Shown in pieces: positions 36,864 to 45,148 of a stretch of DNA of 64,000 bases. Within the stretch, counting starts at the first letter, position 1. Each line of letters opens with the position of its first letter. Source of the stretch: Mesorhizobium sp. (GTDB lineage: Bacteria; Pseudomonadota; Alphaproteobacteria; Rhizobiales; Rhizobiaceae); the NCBI GenBank assembly GCA_004020645.1, contig SAQL01000013.1, positions 124,001 to 188,000 on the forward strand. The letters are read 5' to 3'. The notes under the pieces are model-generated. The model worked only from the letters and a program-made list of their open reading frames with translations, did not search any database and was not told where the DNA came from. Made by a program: the position numbers and the translations under genes.

Positions 36864-37522
36864 CGAACTGTCGCTTCTGATCGACGCGACCGTTGCGGCC
36901 GCAGGGTTCGCAGGGTGATCGAATAGCGGTGTGCGGCAACCGGCGGGATGCTGTGCTGCCATTCGGTGCGCACCGGTCCCGTCATCAGGTAAGCCGACCT
37001 TGGCTCGACAATGATGGTCTGGCGATCCCATCCAGCGCCGTTCTTCCGCCGGAGCCGAAAGCTGCATGGCGCAAGAAGAGAAACGCCGGCCACGGCGTCA
37101 AAATGCGGCTTGTCGCGATGCCAGCCGATACCCGCGCCGGGTCGGTATTCGTTGATCAAAACCTGCACGAAGGCTTCGGCGGGCAACCGCGCAAATGCCG
37201 CCACCTTTTCCCTCAGCGGCATCAGAAAAGCAGGGATCGCCGGCGCCTCGACGACTTTGCGTTGGTCAAAATCGTAGCGCAGGCCAAAACCGGCGACACG
37301 CCGGTTTGCCAGATGGCCATGAAAGTCGAAGGGCTGGAAGTCGAGACTTTCCAGCTGCCGCACCAGCTCAGCCTCTTCCTGCCCCGTGATCAGCTCCGGC
37401 TGGTAGTAAAATCCTTCCGGCAGATCGTCACGTGCGTGAAAGTCGGGCGCACGAAAGTCGGGCGCGCGAAACAGGTCGCCTTGGCCAGCGAATTCCGGCT
37501 GCCTGGTTTTGAGCGATGGCAT
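36860..37522 (-). CDS. AlkB-like 2-oxoglutarate/Fe(II) dioxygenase
   Basis: A 220-residue AlkB-family enzyme. The ATG at 37522 (MPSLKTRQPEF) is preferred to a longer frame from 37597. Iron ligands are HRD in GWHRDKPHFD and His in WQHSIPP; the 2-oxoglutarate Arg pair is in HRYSITLRTLR. FGLRYDF and QVLINEYRPGAGIGWH are family hallmarks. AlkB enzymes remove methyl groups from DNA or RNA bases and release formaldehyde. It forms a two-gene operon with the GFA gene. Confidence 0.9.
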   Translation of the reverse strand: MPSLKTRQPEFAGQGDLFRAPDFRAPDFHARDDLPEGFYYQPELITGQEEAELVRQLESLDFQPFDFHGHLANRRVAGFGLRYDFDQRKVVEAPAIPAFLMPLREKVAAFARLPAEAFVQVLINEYRPGAGIGWHRDKPHFDAVAGVSLLAPCSFRLRRKNGAGWDRQTIIVEPRSAYLMTGPVRTEWQHSIPPVAAHRYSITLRTLRPQRSRRSEATVR

Positions 37523-37611
37523 CAACCCTAATTGGTGAAGCCCGCCGGCGGCGGCAAGATCTCGGAGGCGTCGAGCCGGCCGGATCACCGCCTCCATATC
37601 TCGGGCGAGAC

Positions 37612-37636
37612 GGAACCTGGCTTGCCGGGGTGGGTT
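37612..37636 (+). promoter_or_regulatory. EcfG-type promoter of the KTSC gene
   Basis: GGAAC at 37612-37616 and TT at 37635-37636 with 18 bases between, 42 bases before the KTSC start codon. Confidence 0.55.
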
Positions 37637-37677
37637 ATTGCCCAGACGCGGCGAGTGTTGGGGTCGAGTGTTGGGAA

Positions 37678-37893
37678 ATGCCCTCAGCTGCTATCCAACG
37701 TGTGAATTACGATCCGGCGACGAGAATCCTCTCCGTATGGTTTGTCCCAAGCGGAAATCGCTACGATTACCACGACGTGCCGCCCCAGACCTATGCTGCA
37801 TTCCGCACCGCCTCGTCAAAAGGCCGGTTCTTCAACGCATTCATTCGAGACCGGTATAGCTATCATCTGGTCGAGCAGAGCCAGTCGGGGTGA
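37678..37893 (+). CDS. KTSC domain protein
   Basis: A 71-residue protein formed by one KTSC domain: SAAIQRVNYDPATRILSVWF, then YDYHDVPPQTYAAF and SSKGRFFNAFIRDRY. ATG 37678 begins the conserved part. KTSC domains occur alone or fused to lysyl-tRNA synthetase-like and other proteins; their role is not known. The stress-type promoter upstream places it in the same regulon as its neighbours. Confidence 0.85.
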   Translation: MPSAAIQRVNYDPATRILSVWFVPSGNRYDYHDVPPQTYAAFRTASSKGRFFNAFIRDRYSYHLVEQSQSG

Positions 37894-37953
37894 GATCTTT
37901 TGCCCTTGTCGCGCGTAATGCAACCGGGAGAATCCGGGCGGCCGGCCGATCCC

Positions 37954-38169
37954 TCATTGCGCCGGCGGCGTTCCGGGTTGATCGCCGCCCGTGGTCGTCT
38001 TGGGCGTCGGATCCTTGTCGACCTCGGGATTTTGGTCGACGGTGTTGGTGTTGCTCTGTGTCGGTTCCGTGCTGCTGGTGCTGCCCTGCGTCGGTTCGGT
38101 CTCGTTGCTGCAACCCGCTAAAGCCAGAGCCGCCAAAAATGATAGGCTCGTCAACGATAGTCTCGTCAT
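37954..38169 (-). CDS. Small lipoprotein
   Basis: A 71-residue protein with a lipoprotein signal peptide (LTSLSFLAALALAGC, lipobox ALAGC with Cys near residue 20) and a Thr/Pro/Gln/Ser-rich tail containing two copies of TEPTQ. ATG 38169 has GGGAG nine bases upstream. The mature part is low in complexity and probably unstructured. It is divergent from the ku gene. Confidence 0.72.
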   Translation of the reverse strand: MTRLSLTSLSFLAALALAGCSNETEPTQGSTSSTEPTQSNTNTVDQNPEVDKDPTPKTTTGGDQPGTPPAQ

Positions 38170-38284
38170 GGCCAACCGCTCCCTTCCTGCTCGACAACGG
38201 CGAGTCGTGAATTTGGTTGCAGCGGAATGGTTCGGCGATTGGCCAGCCTTTCTGATCCTCGCCGTGCAGGCGCCAAAGGAACAA

Positions 38285-39220
38285 ATGTCGGCACCGCCAC
38301 GTTGCATTTCCAGTGCAAACGCTTGTGACAGTGAGGCTGTTGTCTTGGCGCCGAGAGCAAATTGGAAGGGTTTTCTGAAAATTGGAGAACTCAGCTGCCC
38401 GGTAGCGCTCTATACGGCTGCCTCGACCTCAGAGCGGATCGCTTTCCACACGATAAACCGCGCCACGGGCCATAGGGTGCATCGCGCGTTCGTCGACAGC
38501 GATAGCGGCAAGCCCGTCGAGAAGGACGATCAGGTCAAAGGCTTTGAGATCGGCTCGGGTGAGTACGTCGTGCTCGAACCCGATGAAGTCGCGGCCGCTG
38601 TCCCCGAGAGCGACAAGACGCTGTCGGTCTCGGCCTTCATCGGCTGTGCCGATGTCGACGATGTGTTTTTCGACAAGCCGTATTACCTCGCCCCTCCGGA
38701 CAAACACGCGGAAGAAGCGTTTGGGCTGATCCGCGAGGGCATGCGCAGGAAGAAGGTCGCCGCCATCGCCCAGACCGTCCTGTTCCGCCGCGTCCGGACC
38801 CTGCTCATCCGCGCTTATGACGAAGGGCTGCTCGCGACGACGCTGAACTTCGACTACGAGGTGCGCTCGGCGGAGGAGGCCTTCGACAACATTCCCGACA
38901 TGAAGATCGAGGGCGAGATGCTCGAATTGGCCGAGCACATCATCAAGACCAAGAAGGGCAAATTCGATCCGACCAAATTCGACGACCGTTATGAGGCGGC
39001 ACTGGCCGAGCTTGTGAAGGCAAAGCTCGAAGGCAAGAAGATCGCGATTCCGAAGCCGGCCAAGCGGGAGAAGGTCGTCGATCTTATGGATGCGCTGCGC
39101 CAGAGTGCCGGCGTTGGCGGCAAGCAGCCCTCGACAAGAAAGCCCGCGGCAAAATCAAAGCCGGCGCGCCACGCGAAGGCCAAGGCGAAGGAGACAGCGC
39201 CGCGTCGGAAGGCCGGCTGA
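38285..39220 (+). CDS. ku: Ku protein (NHEJ DNA end binding)
   Basis: A 311-residue bacterial Ku. ATG 38285 has AAGGA just upstream. The beta-barrel core is recognised by WKGFLKIGELSCPVALYTA, IAFHTINRATGHRVHRAFVD, and KPYYLAPPDKHAEEAFGLI. The tail beyond residue 270 is Lys/Ala/Pro-rich, as in Ku proteins that recruit LigD through the C-terminus. Ku homodimers ring broken DNA ends. LigD follows after three bases, so they are co-transcribed. No stress-type promoter was seen upstream. Confidence 0.93.
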   Translation: MSAPPRCISSANACDSEAVVLAPRANWKGFLKIGELSCPVALYTAASTSERIAFHTINRATGHRVHRAFVDSDSGKPVEKDDQVKGFEIGSGEYVVLEPDEVAAAVPESDKTLSVSAFIGCADVDDVFFDKPYYLAPPDKHAEEAFGLIREGMRRKKVAAIAQTVLFRRVRTLLIRAYDEGLLATTLNFDYEVRSAEEAFDNIPDMKIEGEMLELAEHIIKTKKGKFDPTKFDDRYEAALAELVKAKLEGKKIAIPKPAKREKVVDLMDALRQSAGVGGKQPSTRKPAAKSKPARHAKAKAKETAPRRKAG

Positions 39221-39223
39221 CCG

Positions 39224-41773
39224 ATGGCGCTCGAGACCTACCGCAAGAAGCGCGATTTTTCGGTGACCCCGGAGCCGCAGGGCCGCAGGGCGCCGAGGAC
39301 CGGCAACAGCTTCGTCATACAGAAGCATGATGCGAGGCGGCTCCATTATGATTTTCGTTTGGAAATGGACGGCGTGCTGAAGAGCTGGGCCGTCACAAAA
39401 GGGCCGAGCCTGATCCCCGGCGAGAAGCGCCTTGCCGTCCATGTCGAGGACCATCCTTTGGAATATGGCGGTTTTGAAGGTACCATCCCGAAGGGCGAAT
39501 ATGGCGGCGGCACCGTTATTCTGTGGGACAGAGGCACCTGGACACCGATCGGCGACGCGCATCGCGGCTATGCGAAAGGCCATCTCGATTTCGAACTTCA
39601 CGGCGCAAAGCTGGGCGGCCGCTGGCATCTTGTGCGGATGGCCGGAAAGCCGCGGGAGAAGCGCGAGAACTGGCTGCTGATCAAGGGCGACGATGACGCG
39701 GCGCGCACCGAAGATGACCCTGACATTCTGGACGAGCGGCCGGAATCCGTCGCCACCGGCCGCAAGATCGAGGACGTCGCCGGCGAGGAGCCCGGCTGGT
39801 CGTCCAAGACCGGACGCATTCGAAAGCAACGCAGCGGCCGCACGAGGGCCGCTCCACCGGAAGAGCAGCCCGCCACCGTCAGCGTTCCAGAACCGTCAAA
39901 GATCAAGGGTGCCAAGAAGGCAGCGCTGCCCGATTTCGTCGAGCCGACGCTGGCGACCCTGGTCTCGTCCGCGCCGTCCGGCCAACGCTGGCTGCACGAG
40001 ATCAAATTCGACGGCTACCGCCTGCAGGCCAGGCTCGAAGCCGGCCGCGTCAAACTGTTGACGCGGAGCGGTCTCGACTGGACGAAGAAGTTTGGAAAAG
40101 CGGTCGTTTCGGCGCTGGCCGATATCCCTGTCGGAACGGCGCTGATCGATGGTGAGCTCGTGGTCGAGACATCCGCCGGCGCGTCGGATTTTTCCGCCCT
40201 GCAAGCCGATCTCAGCGAGGGTCGCAGTGATCGTTTTCGCTTCTACGTCTTCGATCTACTCCATCTCGACGGGTACGATCTGCGCGACGTTGCGCTGATC
40301 AAGCGTAAAGAATTGCTGGAAAAGATCATCGGCAGTGATAGCGGCATCGTCAGCTACAGCGGACATTTTGAGGAGGATGGCCCCCTGGTGCTGCGACATG
40401 CCTGTCGGCTGAGCCTGGAAGGCGTTGTCTCCAAGCTCCGCGATGCGCCCTACCGCGCCGGGCGCAGCAAGAACTGGGTGAAGTCGAAATGCTCGGCGCG
40501 ACAGGAATTTGTCGTGGCCGGCTATGTCCCCTCGACAACCTCGCGCAACGCGATCGGTTCGCTTGTCCTGGGTGTCTATGACGACGGCAAGCTTCATCAC
40601 GTCGGGCGCGTCGGCACCGGCTACACGGCAGCGGTGGCCGAGGGCCTCTTCAAGAAGCTCGAGCGGATACGCATTCCATCGAGCCCGTTCGACGAGCGGC
40701 TGAGCGCAGAGGAGGATCGGCAAGTCCGCTATGTCAGGCCGGAACTCGTCGCCGAAGTCGAGTTCCGCGCCTGGACCGCCGACGGCAATCTGCGCCACGC
40801 CTCATTTCGCGGATTGCGCGAAGACAAGCCGGCGAAGGAGATCGTGCGCGAAACACCGAAGACGGACAAGGCAGCAGCCAAACCTGAGCGGCGGACCGTC
40901 AAGCTCACCCATCCCGACCGCCTCTACTGGCCGGACCAAGGCGTGACCAAGGAAGGCCTCGCCGACTATTATGCCGAGGTCTGGCGCTATGCATCGCCGT
41001 ACCTCGTCGGCCGGGCGCTGGCATTGCTGCGATGTCCCAGCGGCATTTCGGGCGAGCAGTTCTTCCAGAAGCATGCCTGGAAGGGTCTCAATCCAAACAT
41101 CGTGCTGGTCCACGACCCCAAGGATCCGCCCGACGAGCGACTGATCAGCATCAACGATCTCGATGGCCTGATCGGTCTTGTCCAGTCGGCGGCGCTGGAG
41201 ATCCACCCCTGGGGCTCGACTGTGAGCGACTGGGAGCGTCCGGACACGATCATCATGGATCTCGATCCCGGCGAAGGCGTGAGCTGGGAGGCGGTGATCG
41301 AAGCCGCCGTCGAGACCCGCGACCGGCTGAAGGATGCAGGGCTTGTCCCCTTCATCAAGACCTCCGGCGGCAAGGGCCTGCACGTCGTGGCGCCATTGAA
41401 GCCGAAAGCGGAATGGCCGGCAGTGAAAGCCTTCACCAAGGCGATTGCCGACTCCATGGCATCCGACAGCCCCGGCCGCTACGTCTCGACCATTACCAAG
41501 TCGAAACGGCGCGGAAAAATCCTGGTCGACTATCTGCGCAACCAGCGCGGCGCCACCGCAGTCGCACCCTATTCGACAAGAGCACGACCGGGTGCGGCGG
41601 TCTCGATGCCGCTTTCCTGGGACGAGCTCGGCCCCGCGATCGGACCGGCCTATTTTACCGTCGAGAACACACCGACCCGGCTTGCGTCGCTAGCGTCGGA
41701 CCCCTGGCAGGATTTCCGAGCGGCCGCAGTTCCAATCGAAGGCCATGCAAACCGGCGCAGGAAAGCGGCTTGA
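39224..41773 (+). CDS. ligD: ATP-dependent DNA ligase D
   Basis: An 849-residue three-domain LigD. The order is phosphoesterase (RLHYDFRLEMDGVLKSWAV, about 30-170), ligase (nucleotidyl Lys261 in HEIKFDGYR; DGELVVE; SLEGVVSKLRDAPY, about 230-540), then polymerase (LTHPDRLYWPDQGVTKEGL from about 560; catalytic DxD at 679-681 in MDLDPGEG). It processes, fills and seals broken ends bound by Ku. This PE-LIG-POL order is the common rhizobial one. All catalytic motifs look intact. Confidence 0.94.
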   Translation: MALETYRKKRDFSVTPEPQGRRAPRTGNSFVIQKHDARRLHYDFRLEMDGVLKSWAVTKGPSLIPGEKRLAVHVEDHPLEYGGFEGTIPKGEYGGGTVILWDRGTWTPIGDAHRGYAKGHLDFELHGAKLGGRWHLVRMAGKPREKRENWLLIKGDDDAARTEDDPDILDERPESVATGRKIEDVAGEEPGWSSKTGRIRKQRSGRTRAAPPEEQPATVSVPEPSKIKGAKKAALPDFVEPTLATLVSSAPSGQRWLHEIKFDGYRLQARLEAGRVKLLTRSGLDWTKKFGKAVVSALADIPVGTALIDGELVVETSAGASDFSALQADLSEGRSDRFRFYVFDLLHLDGYDLRDVALIKRKELLEKIIGSDSGIVSYSGHFEEDGPLVLRHACRLSLEGVVSKLRDAPYRAGRSKNWVKSKCSARQEFVVAGYVPSTTSRNAIGSLVLGVYDDGKLHHVGRVGTGYTAAVAEGLFKKLERIRIPSSPFDERLSAEEDRQVRYVRPELVAEVEFRAWTADGNLRHASFRGLREDKPAKEIVRETPKTDKAAAKPERRTVKLTHPDRLYWPDQGVTKEGLADYYAEVWRYASPYLVGRALALLRCPSGISGEQFFQKHAWKGLNPNIVLVHDPKDPPDERLISINDLDGLIGLVQSAALEIHPWGSTVSDWERPDTIIMDLDPGEGVSWEAVIEAAVETRDRLKDAGLVPFIKTSGGKGLHVVAPLKPKAEWPAVKAFTKAIADSMASDSPGRYVSTITKSKRRGKILVDYLRNQRGATAVAPYSTRARPGAAVSMPLSWDELGPAIGPAYFTVENTPTRLASLASDPWQDFRAAAVPIEGHANRRRKAA

Positions 41774-41813
41774 GGGGCACGTCAACGAATGTGCCCATGC
41801 ACCCCGAAGCGGC

Positions 41814-42824
41814 TTAGGCGATCTGCTCAAATGTGCATTGCTCCGGAGCCTTGTCCGGCCGCCAGCGCAAGAACTTGGTGCCATGCCGGAAACGATCGCC
41901 GGTGACATGATCGAAGCGTACTTCGACCACCAGCTCGGGCCGGACCGGCTCCCATTCGCCGCTGCGCTCGGTGCTCCAGCGACTCGGCCCGCCCGGCGCT
42001 TTGCCGGTAAAGCCGGGTGGCTGGCGCATCGCTTCGAGCTTGCGGGTAAGCTCGGCTCTGTCGTCCTTGGCAATGGTCGAGGTGAAGCCGACGTGATCGA
42101 GCTTGCCGGCCTCGTTGTACAATCCCAGCAGCAATGAACCGACCTGCCGGCTGTTGCTGAGATAGCGAAAGCCGCCGACCACGCAATCGGCCGACCGCAA
42201 CCGCTTTACCTTCACCATCGCGCGCACGCCCGGCTGGTATGGTTCGTCCAGCCGCTTGGCGACGACGCCGTCCGTCGCGCCTCCGGCATCCCCTAGCCAG
42301 GAGCGGGCTTCCTTCACATCGCGCGTGCAGTGCGAGAGCACGATGTTGTTGCGATTTGCCGAAGCGACGAACGCCTCAAGGATTGCTCTTCGTTCTTCCA
42401 GTGTCCGCGCCAACAGGGCGGTTCCGCGCTCGTCGCAGAGCATGTCGAACAGGACGATGTGCGCCGGGGTTTCGGCGGACAATTTGCGGATCCTGCTGTC
42501 GGCCGGATGAAGCCGCATCTGAAGCGCGTCGAACGACGGCTTGCCGTCGACCGAGATGACGATTTCACCGTCGACGACAAAACGCCGCGACGGCAGTTCC
42601 CTCAATGTCGCGACGAGTTCGGGAAAATACCGTCCAAGCGGCTTGCCTGACTTTGCGCGCAACTCCACCGCGTCACCGTGCCGGAACGCCAGGCAGCGAA
42701 AACCATCCCATTTGCGCTCGTATTGCCATCCATCTCCCTCGGGGATCGCATCAGCCGCCCTGGTTTCCATCGGCGGCGTATCAAGCGGCAGGGGAAAGCC
42801 GCCATCGTGGGGAATGACTTTCAT
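41814..42824 (-). CDS. ATP-dependent DNA ligase, LigC-like
   Basis: A 336-residue stand-alone ligase with the catalytic core only. The adenylated Lys38 is in YERKWDGFR; VVDGEIVI, TDGVVAKRLDEPY and MVKVKRLR are the further nucleotidyltransferase motifs. The C-terminal OB domain has VGFTSTIAKDDRAEL and RPELVVEVRFDHVT. ATG 42824 has AAGG seven bases upstream. It follows a second ku gene by 32 bases on the same strand and converges on ligD. Confidence 0.9.
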   Translation of the reverse strand: MKVIPHDGGFPLPLDTPPMETRAADAIPEGDGWQYERKWDGFRCLAFRHGDAVELRAKSGKPLGRYFPELVATLRELPSRRFVVDGEIVISVDGKPSFDALQMRLHPADSRIRKLSAETPAHIVLFDMLCDERGTALLARTLEERRAILEAFVASANRNNIVLSHCTRDVKEARSWLGDAGGATDGVVAKRLDEPYQPGVRAMVKVKRLRSADCVVGGFRYLSNSRQVGSLLLGLYNEAGKLDHVGFTSTIAKDDRAELTRKLEAMRQPPGFTGKAPGGPSRWSTERSGEWEPVRPELVVEVRFDHVTGDRFRHGTKFLRWRPDKAPEQCTFEQIA

Positions 42825-42856
42825 CACGTCGCCTTGCCCCGAGCCAACTCAGGCAC

Positions 42857-43657
42857 CTATTTCCGCTTTCCGGCCTCCGAGCCGATGCTCTTGCGCAGCG
42901 CATCCATGATGTTGATCACATTGCTGCTGGGCGGTTGCTCGGCCTTGGCCTTGGCCGGAAGCTTCTTGCCCTTCTTCTTCGAGGCAATTATCTCCAGCAG
43001 CCGCGCCTGGACGGGATCTCCGGTCATGGCGGGATCCCACTGCCTGGTTCGCTCATCGATCAGGGTCGAGACCATATCCATCAGTTTCGGGTCAGGTTTG
43101 GCGTCTTCGATTTTGCCGAAATAATCCTCGGGATCGCGAACTTCGTCGCCATAACGCAGTGTCCACAGCACGATGCCCTTGCCTCGTGGTTCAAGCATGA
43201 CGGCGCGCTCGCGGCGATACATGACCAGTCGCGATATTCCGACTGTCCCTGTCGACTGCATAGCATCGCGAATGACCGAGAATGCCTCCTCCCCGACCGG
43301 ATCGTCAGGGGTGAGGTAATGGGGCTTGTCGTACCAGATCCAGCCGATGCTGTCGGCATCGACAAACATGTCGATATCGATGGTACGCGTGCTCTCCAGC
43401 GCAACTGCGTCGATCTCATCGTCCTCGAGCAGGACGTATTCGTCCTCGCCGCGCTGATACCCCTTCACCTCGTCGTCTTCAGTAACGGGCTTGCCGCTGA
43501 CGGCATCGACATATTGGCTGACCACCCGATGCCCGCTCTTGCGATTGAGCGTATGGAACCGGACCTTTTCGCTCTCGGTGGTAGCGGGTGTCATCGCGAC
43601 CGGACAGGTCACGAGCGAAAGCTTCAGATAGCCTTTCCAGAAAGGACGTGGCGCCAT
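42857..43657 (-). CDS. ku: Second Ku protein
   Basis: A 266-residue Ku with family motifs WKGYLKLSLVTCPVAM, VRFHTLNRKSGHRVVSQY, DKPHYLTPDDPVGEEAFSVI and MYRRERAVMLEPRGKG. The C-terminal tail is shorter than that of the Ku encoded at 38285. ATG 43657 begins the conserved part. The gene heads a two-gene operon with the LigC-like ligase and has a good EcfG-type promoter about 30 bases upstream. In S. meliloti some ku genes depend on the stress sigma RpoE2, so this pair may serve stationary or dried cells. Confidence 0.93.
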   Translation of the reverse strand: MAPRPFWKGYLKLSLVTCPVAMTPATTESEKVRFHTLNRKSGHRVVSQYVDAVSGKPVTEDDEVKGYQRGEDEYVLLEDDEIDAVALESTRTIDIDMFVDADSIGWIWYDKPHYLTPDDPVGEEAFSVIRDAMQSTGTVGISRLVMYRRERAVMLEPRGKGIVLWTLRYGDEVRDPEDYFGKIEDAKPDPKLMDMVSTLIDERTRQWDPAMTGDPVQARLLEIIASKKKGKKLPAKAKAEQPPSSNVINIMDALRKSIGSEAGKRK

Positions 43658-43687
43658 CGAGGACCCTCGGCAGGAGTAAAACAGTCG

Positions 43688-43713
43688 AACGCACCAGGGT
43701 GATCGATTGTTCC
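43688..43713 (-). promoter_or_regulatory. EcfG-type promoter of ku-ligC operon
   Basis: GGAAC at 43713-43709 and CGTT at 43691-43688 separated by 17 bases, the full consensus, reading toward the ku start at 43657. Confidence 0.68.
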
Positions 43714-43779
43714 AGCAGCGTTTTTTTCGCGCGCACAAGGCTCGCAGCCAAGAATCCATCATTTTTCCGGTTCCGAGAA

Positions 43780-43804
43780 GGAACCGATGGGCGCAAGCGC
43801 AGTT
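43780..43804 (+). promoter_or_regulatory. EcfG-type promoter of binding-protein gene
   Basis: GGAAC at 43780-43784 and TT at 43803-43804 with 18 bases between, 41 bases before the ATG of the ligand-binding protein gene; divergent from the ku promoter. Confidence 0.58.
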
Positions 43805-43845
43805 CGGGACAGACAAACAGCCCGGAGGCAGCAAGGACCATTTCA

Positions 43846-44946
43846 ATGTCGGAAGCGATCCGGATCGCAATTGGCGCGCCATTGTCGGGAAATGCGGCAG
43901 CGCTTGGCGCCGAGATGAAGCAGGCGATCGAGCTCGCGGTCGAGGAGCAGAACGCCGACGGTGGCATTGCAGGTTTTCCCGTCATGGTTGAGGGTGCGGA
44001 CGATCGGGGAAACGTCGAGACCGGACGTCAGGTCGCCGACGATTTTTGCAGCCGGCCGGATCTGCTTGGCGTCGTCGGCCACTACAACAGCAATGTCACC
44101 ATCGCCGCGGCGGAGATCTATGCCGCCCACGACGTCCCGATGATCACGCCGATCGCTTCCGACACGGCGCTCACCGAGCGCTCTCTGCCGAATGTCTTTC
44201 GCTTCACCAACCGCGACGACCAGACCGGGGCAGCCATTGCCCGTCATCTCCACGACGCCATGGGCAAGCGCCGCGCCGTCCTGGTCGAAACCGAAACCAT
44301 GTACGGCCACAGCATGGGCCTCGCATTCTCGCGGGCATTTCTGTCGCTTGGGGGACGTATCGCGGAGCGGCGCACAGTTCGCGAAGGGAGCCGCGATTTT
44401 GACCCGCTGATCGCATCTCTGCGGGCCGATTTCGATCTGTTGTTCTACGGCGGCAGCTTCGAGGGTGCTTTCATCCTGCGAGCGATACGCCGTGCCGGTC
44501 TCGATCAGCTTTTCGCCAGCGGCGACGGCTGTTGGGACGCGGTGAATTTCCTTGAGCCTGCAGGAGAAACCGCAACATTGGGTGAAGGCGTTCTTGTGCT
44601 GTCCGCCACGCCCGAAGTGGGTAAAGTCGCTGGTTCAAGCGATTTCGCCGCGCGCTACGCGGCGCTGTTCGGGCCGATCGGCAACTATGCCGTGAATTCC
44701 TACGATTCAGCTCGCGTGCTGATCGCTGCAATCAAGAACGCGATCACTGAATCCAAAGGAATTCCGAGCCGGCGCGACGTTCTGACTGCGATGCGGAAGC
44801 TCCGCTTCAAAGGCATTGCCTATAGCGATCCCGTGCAGTGGGACGAAAAAGGCGACAACCTGGCCGCCGTCACGGCACTCAATGTCGTGGAAAATGGCCG
44901 ATTTCGACAGGTTGCGGAAATCCCGCAGATGCAAAGGGTCGGATAG
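43846..44946 (+). CDS. Periplasmic-binding-fold protein without signal peptide
   Basis: A 366-residue type I binding protein of the branched-chain amino acid/AmiC group: IRIAIGAPLSGNAAALGAEM, ELAVEEQNADGGIAGFPV, VVGHYNSNVTIAAAEIYAAH, MITPIASDTALTE. ATG 43846 begins directly at the mature fold, and upstream in-frame sequence is not a signal peptide. It therefore should stay in the cytoplasm unless the annotated start is wrong. No transporter genes adjoin it. It could be a cytosolic sensor like AmiC, or a relic. Confidence 0.85.
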   Translation: MSEAIRIAIGAPLSGNAAALGAEMKQAIELAVEEQNADGGIAGFPVMVEGADDRGNVETGRQVADDFCSRPDLLGVVGHYNSNVTIAAAEIYAAHDVPMITPIASDTALTERSLPNVFRFTNRDDQTGAAIARHLHDAMGKRRAVLVETETMYGHSMGLAFSRAFLSLGGRIAERRTVREGSRDFDPLIASLRADFDLLFYGGSFEGAFILRAIRRAGLDQLFASGDGCWDAVNFLEPAGETATLGEGVLVLSATPEVGKVAGSSDFAARYAALFGPIGNYAVNSYDSARVLIAAIKNAITESKGIPSRRDVLTAMRKLRFKGIAYSDPVQWDEKGDNLAAVTALNVVENGRFRQVAEIPQMQRVG

Positions 44947-44977
44947 CTGCGGCCTCACGAGGGCCGCGGCAATTTTT
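44947..44977 (+). terminator. Intrinsic terminator
   Basis: Directly after the stop codon, GCGGCC (44949-44954) pairs with GGCCGC (44962-44967), extended by a further pair or two, and is followed by AATTTTT. Confidence 0.7.
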
Positions 44978-45045
44978 ACCAGGGTGAGATGAAACAATTG
45001 CCTCCGATCGCCGTTTCGTCAGCAAGACGAATTGGCGAGGAGGCG

Positions 45046-45105
45046 ATGATGGGTGCAGCCGGCCTGGAGGTTTTCGACAAGACGCTGCAGACCGCGAACA
45101 TCTAG
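45046..45105 (+). pseudogene. Remnant of a DUF2267 gene start
   Basis: After a strong GAGGAGG site, a 19-codon frame reads MMGAAGLEVFDKTLQTANI and stops. This is the characteristic N-terminus of rhizobial DUF2267 proteins (GLEVFDKTLQ followed by a Trp-Leu helix), which are normally about 130-150 residues. The rest of the gene is missing before the next gene. The intact ribosome-binding site suggests a recent deletion. Confidence 0.6.
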
Positions 45106-45148
45106 GCATGAGCTACGCACAGGTCCCGCCCTTGCAAAGGTGAAGACA

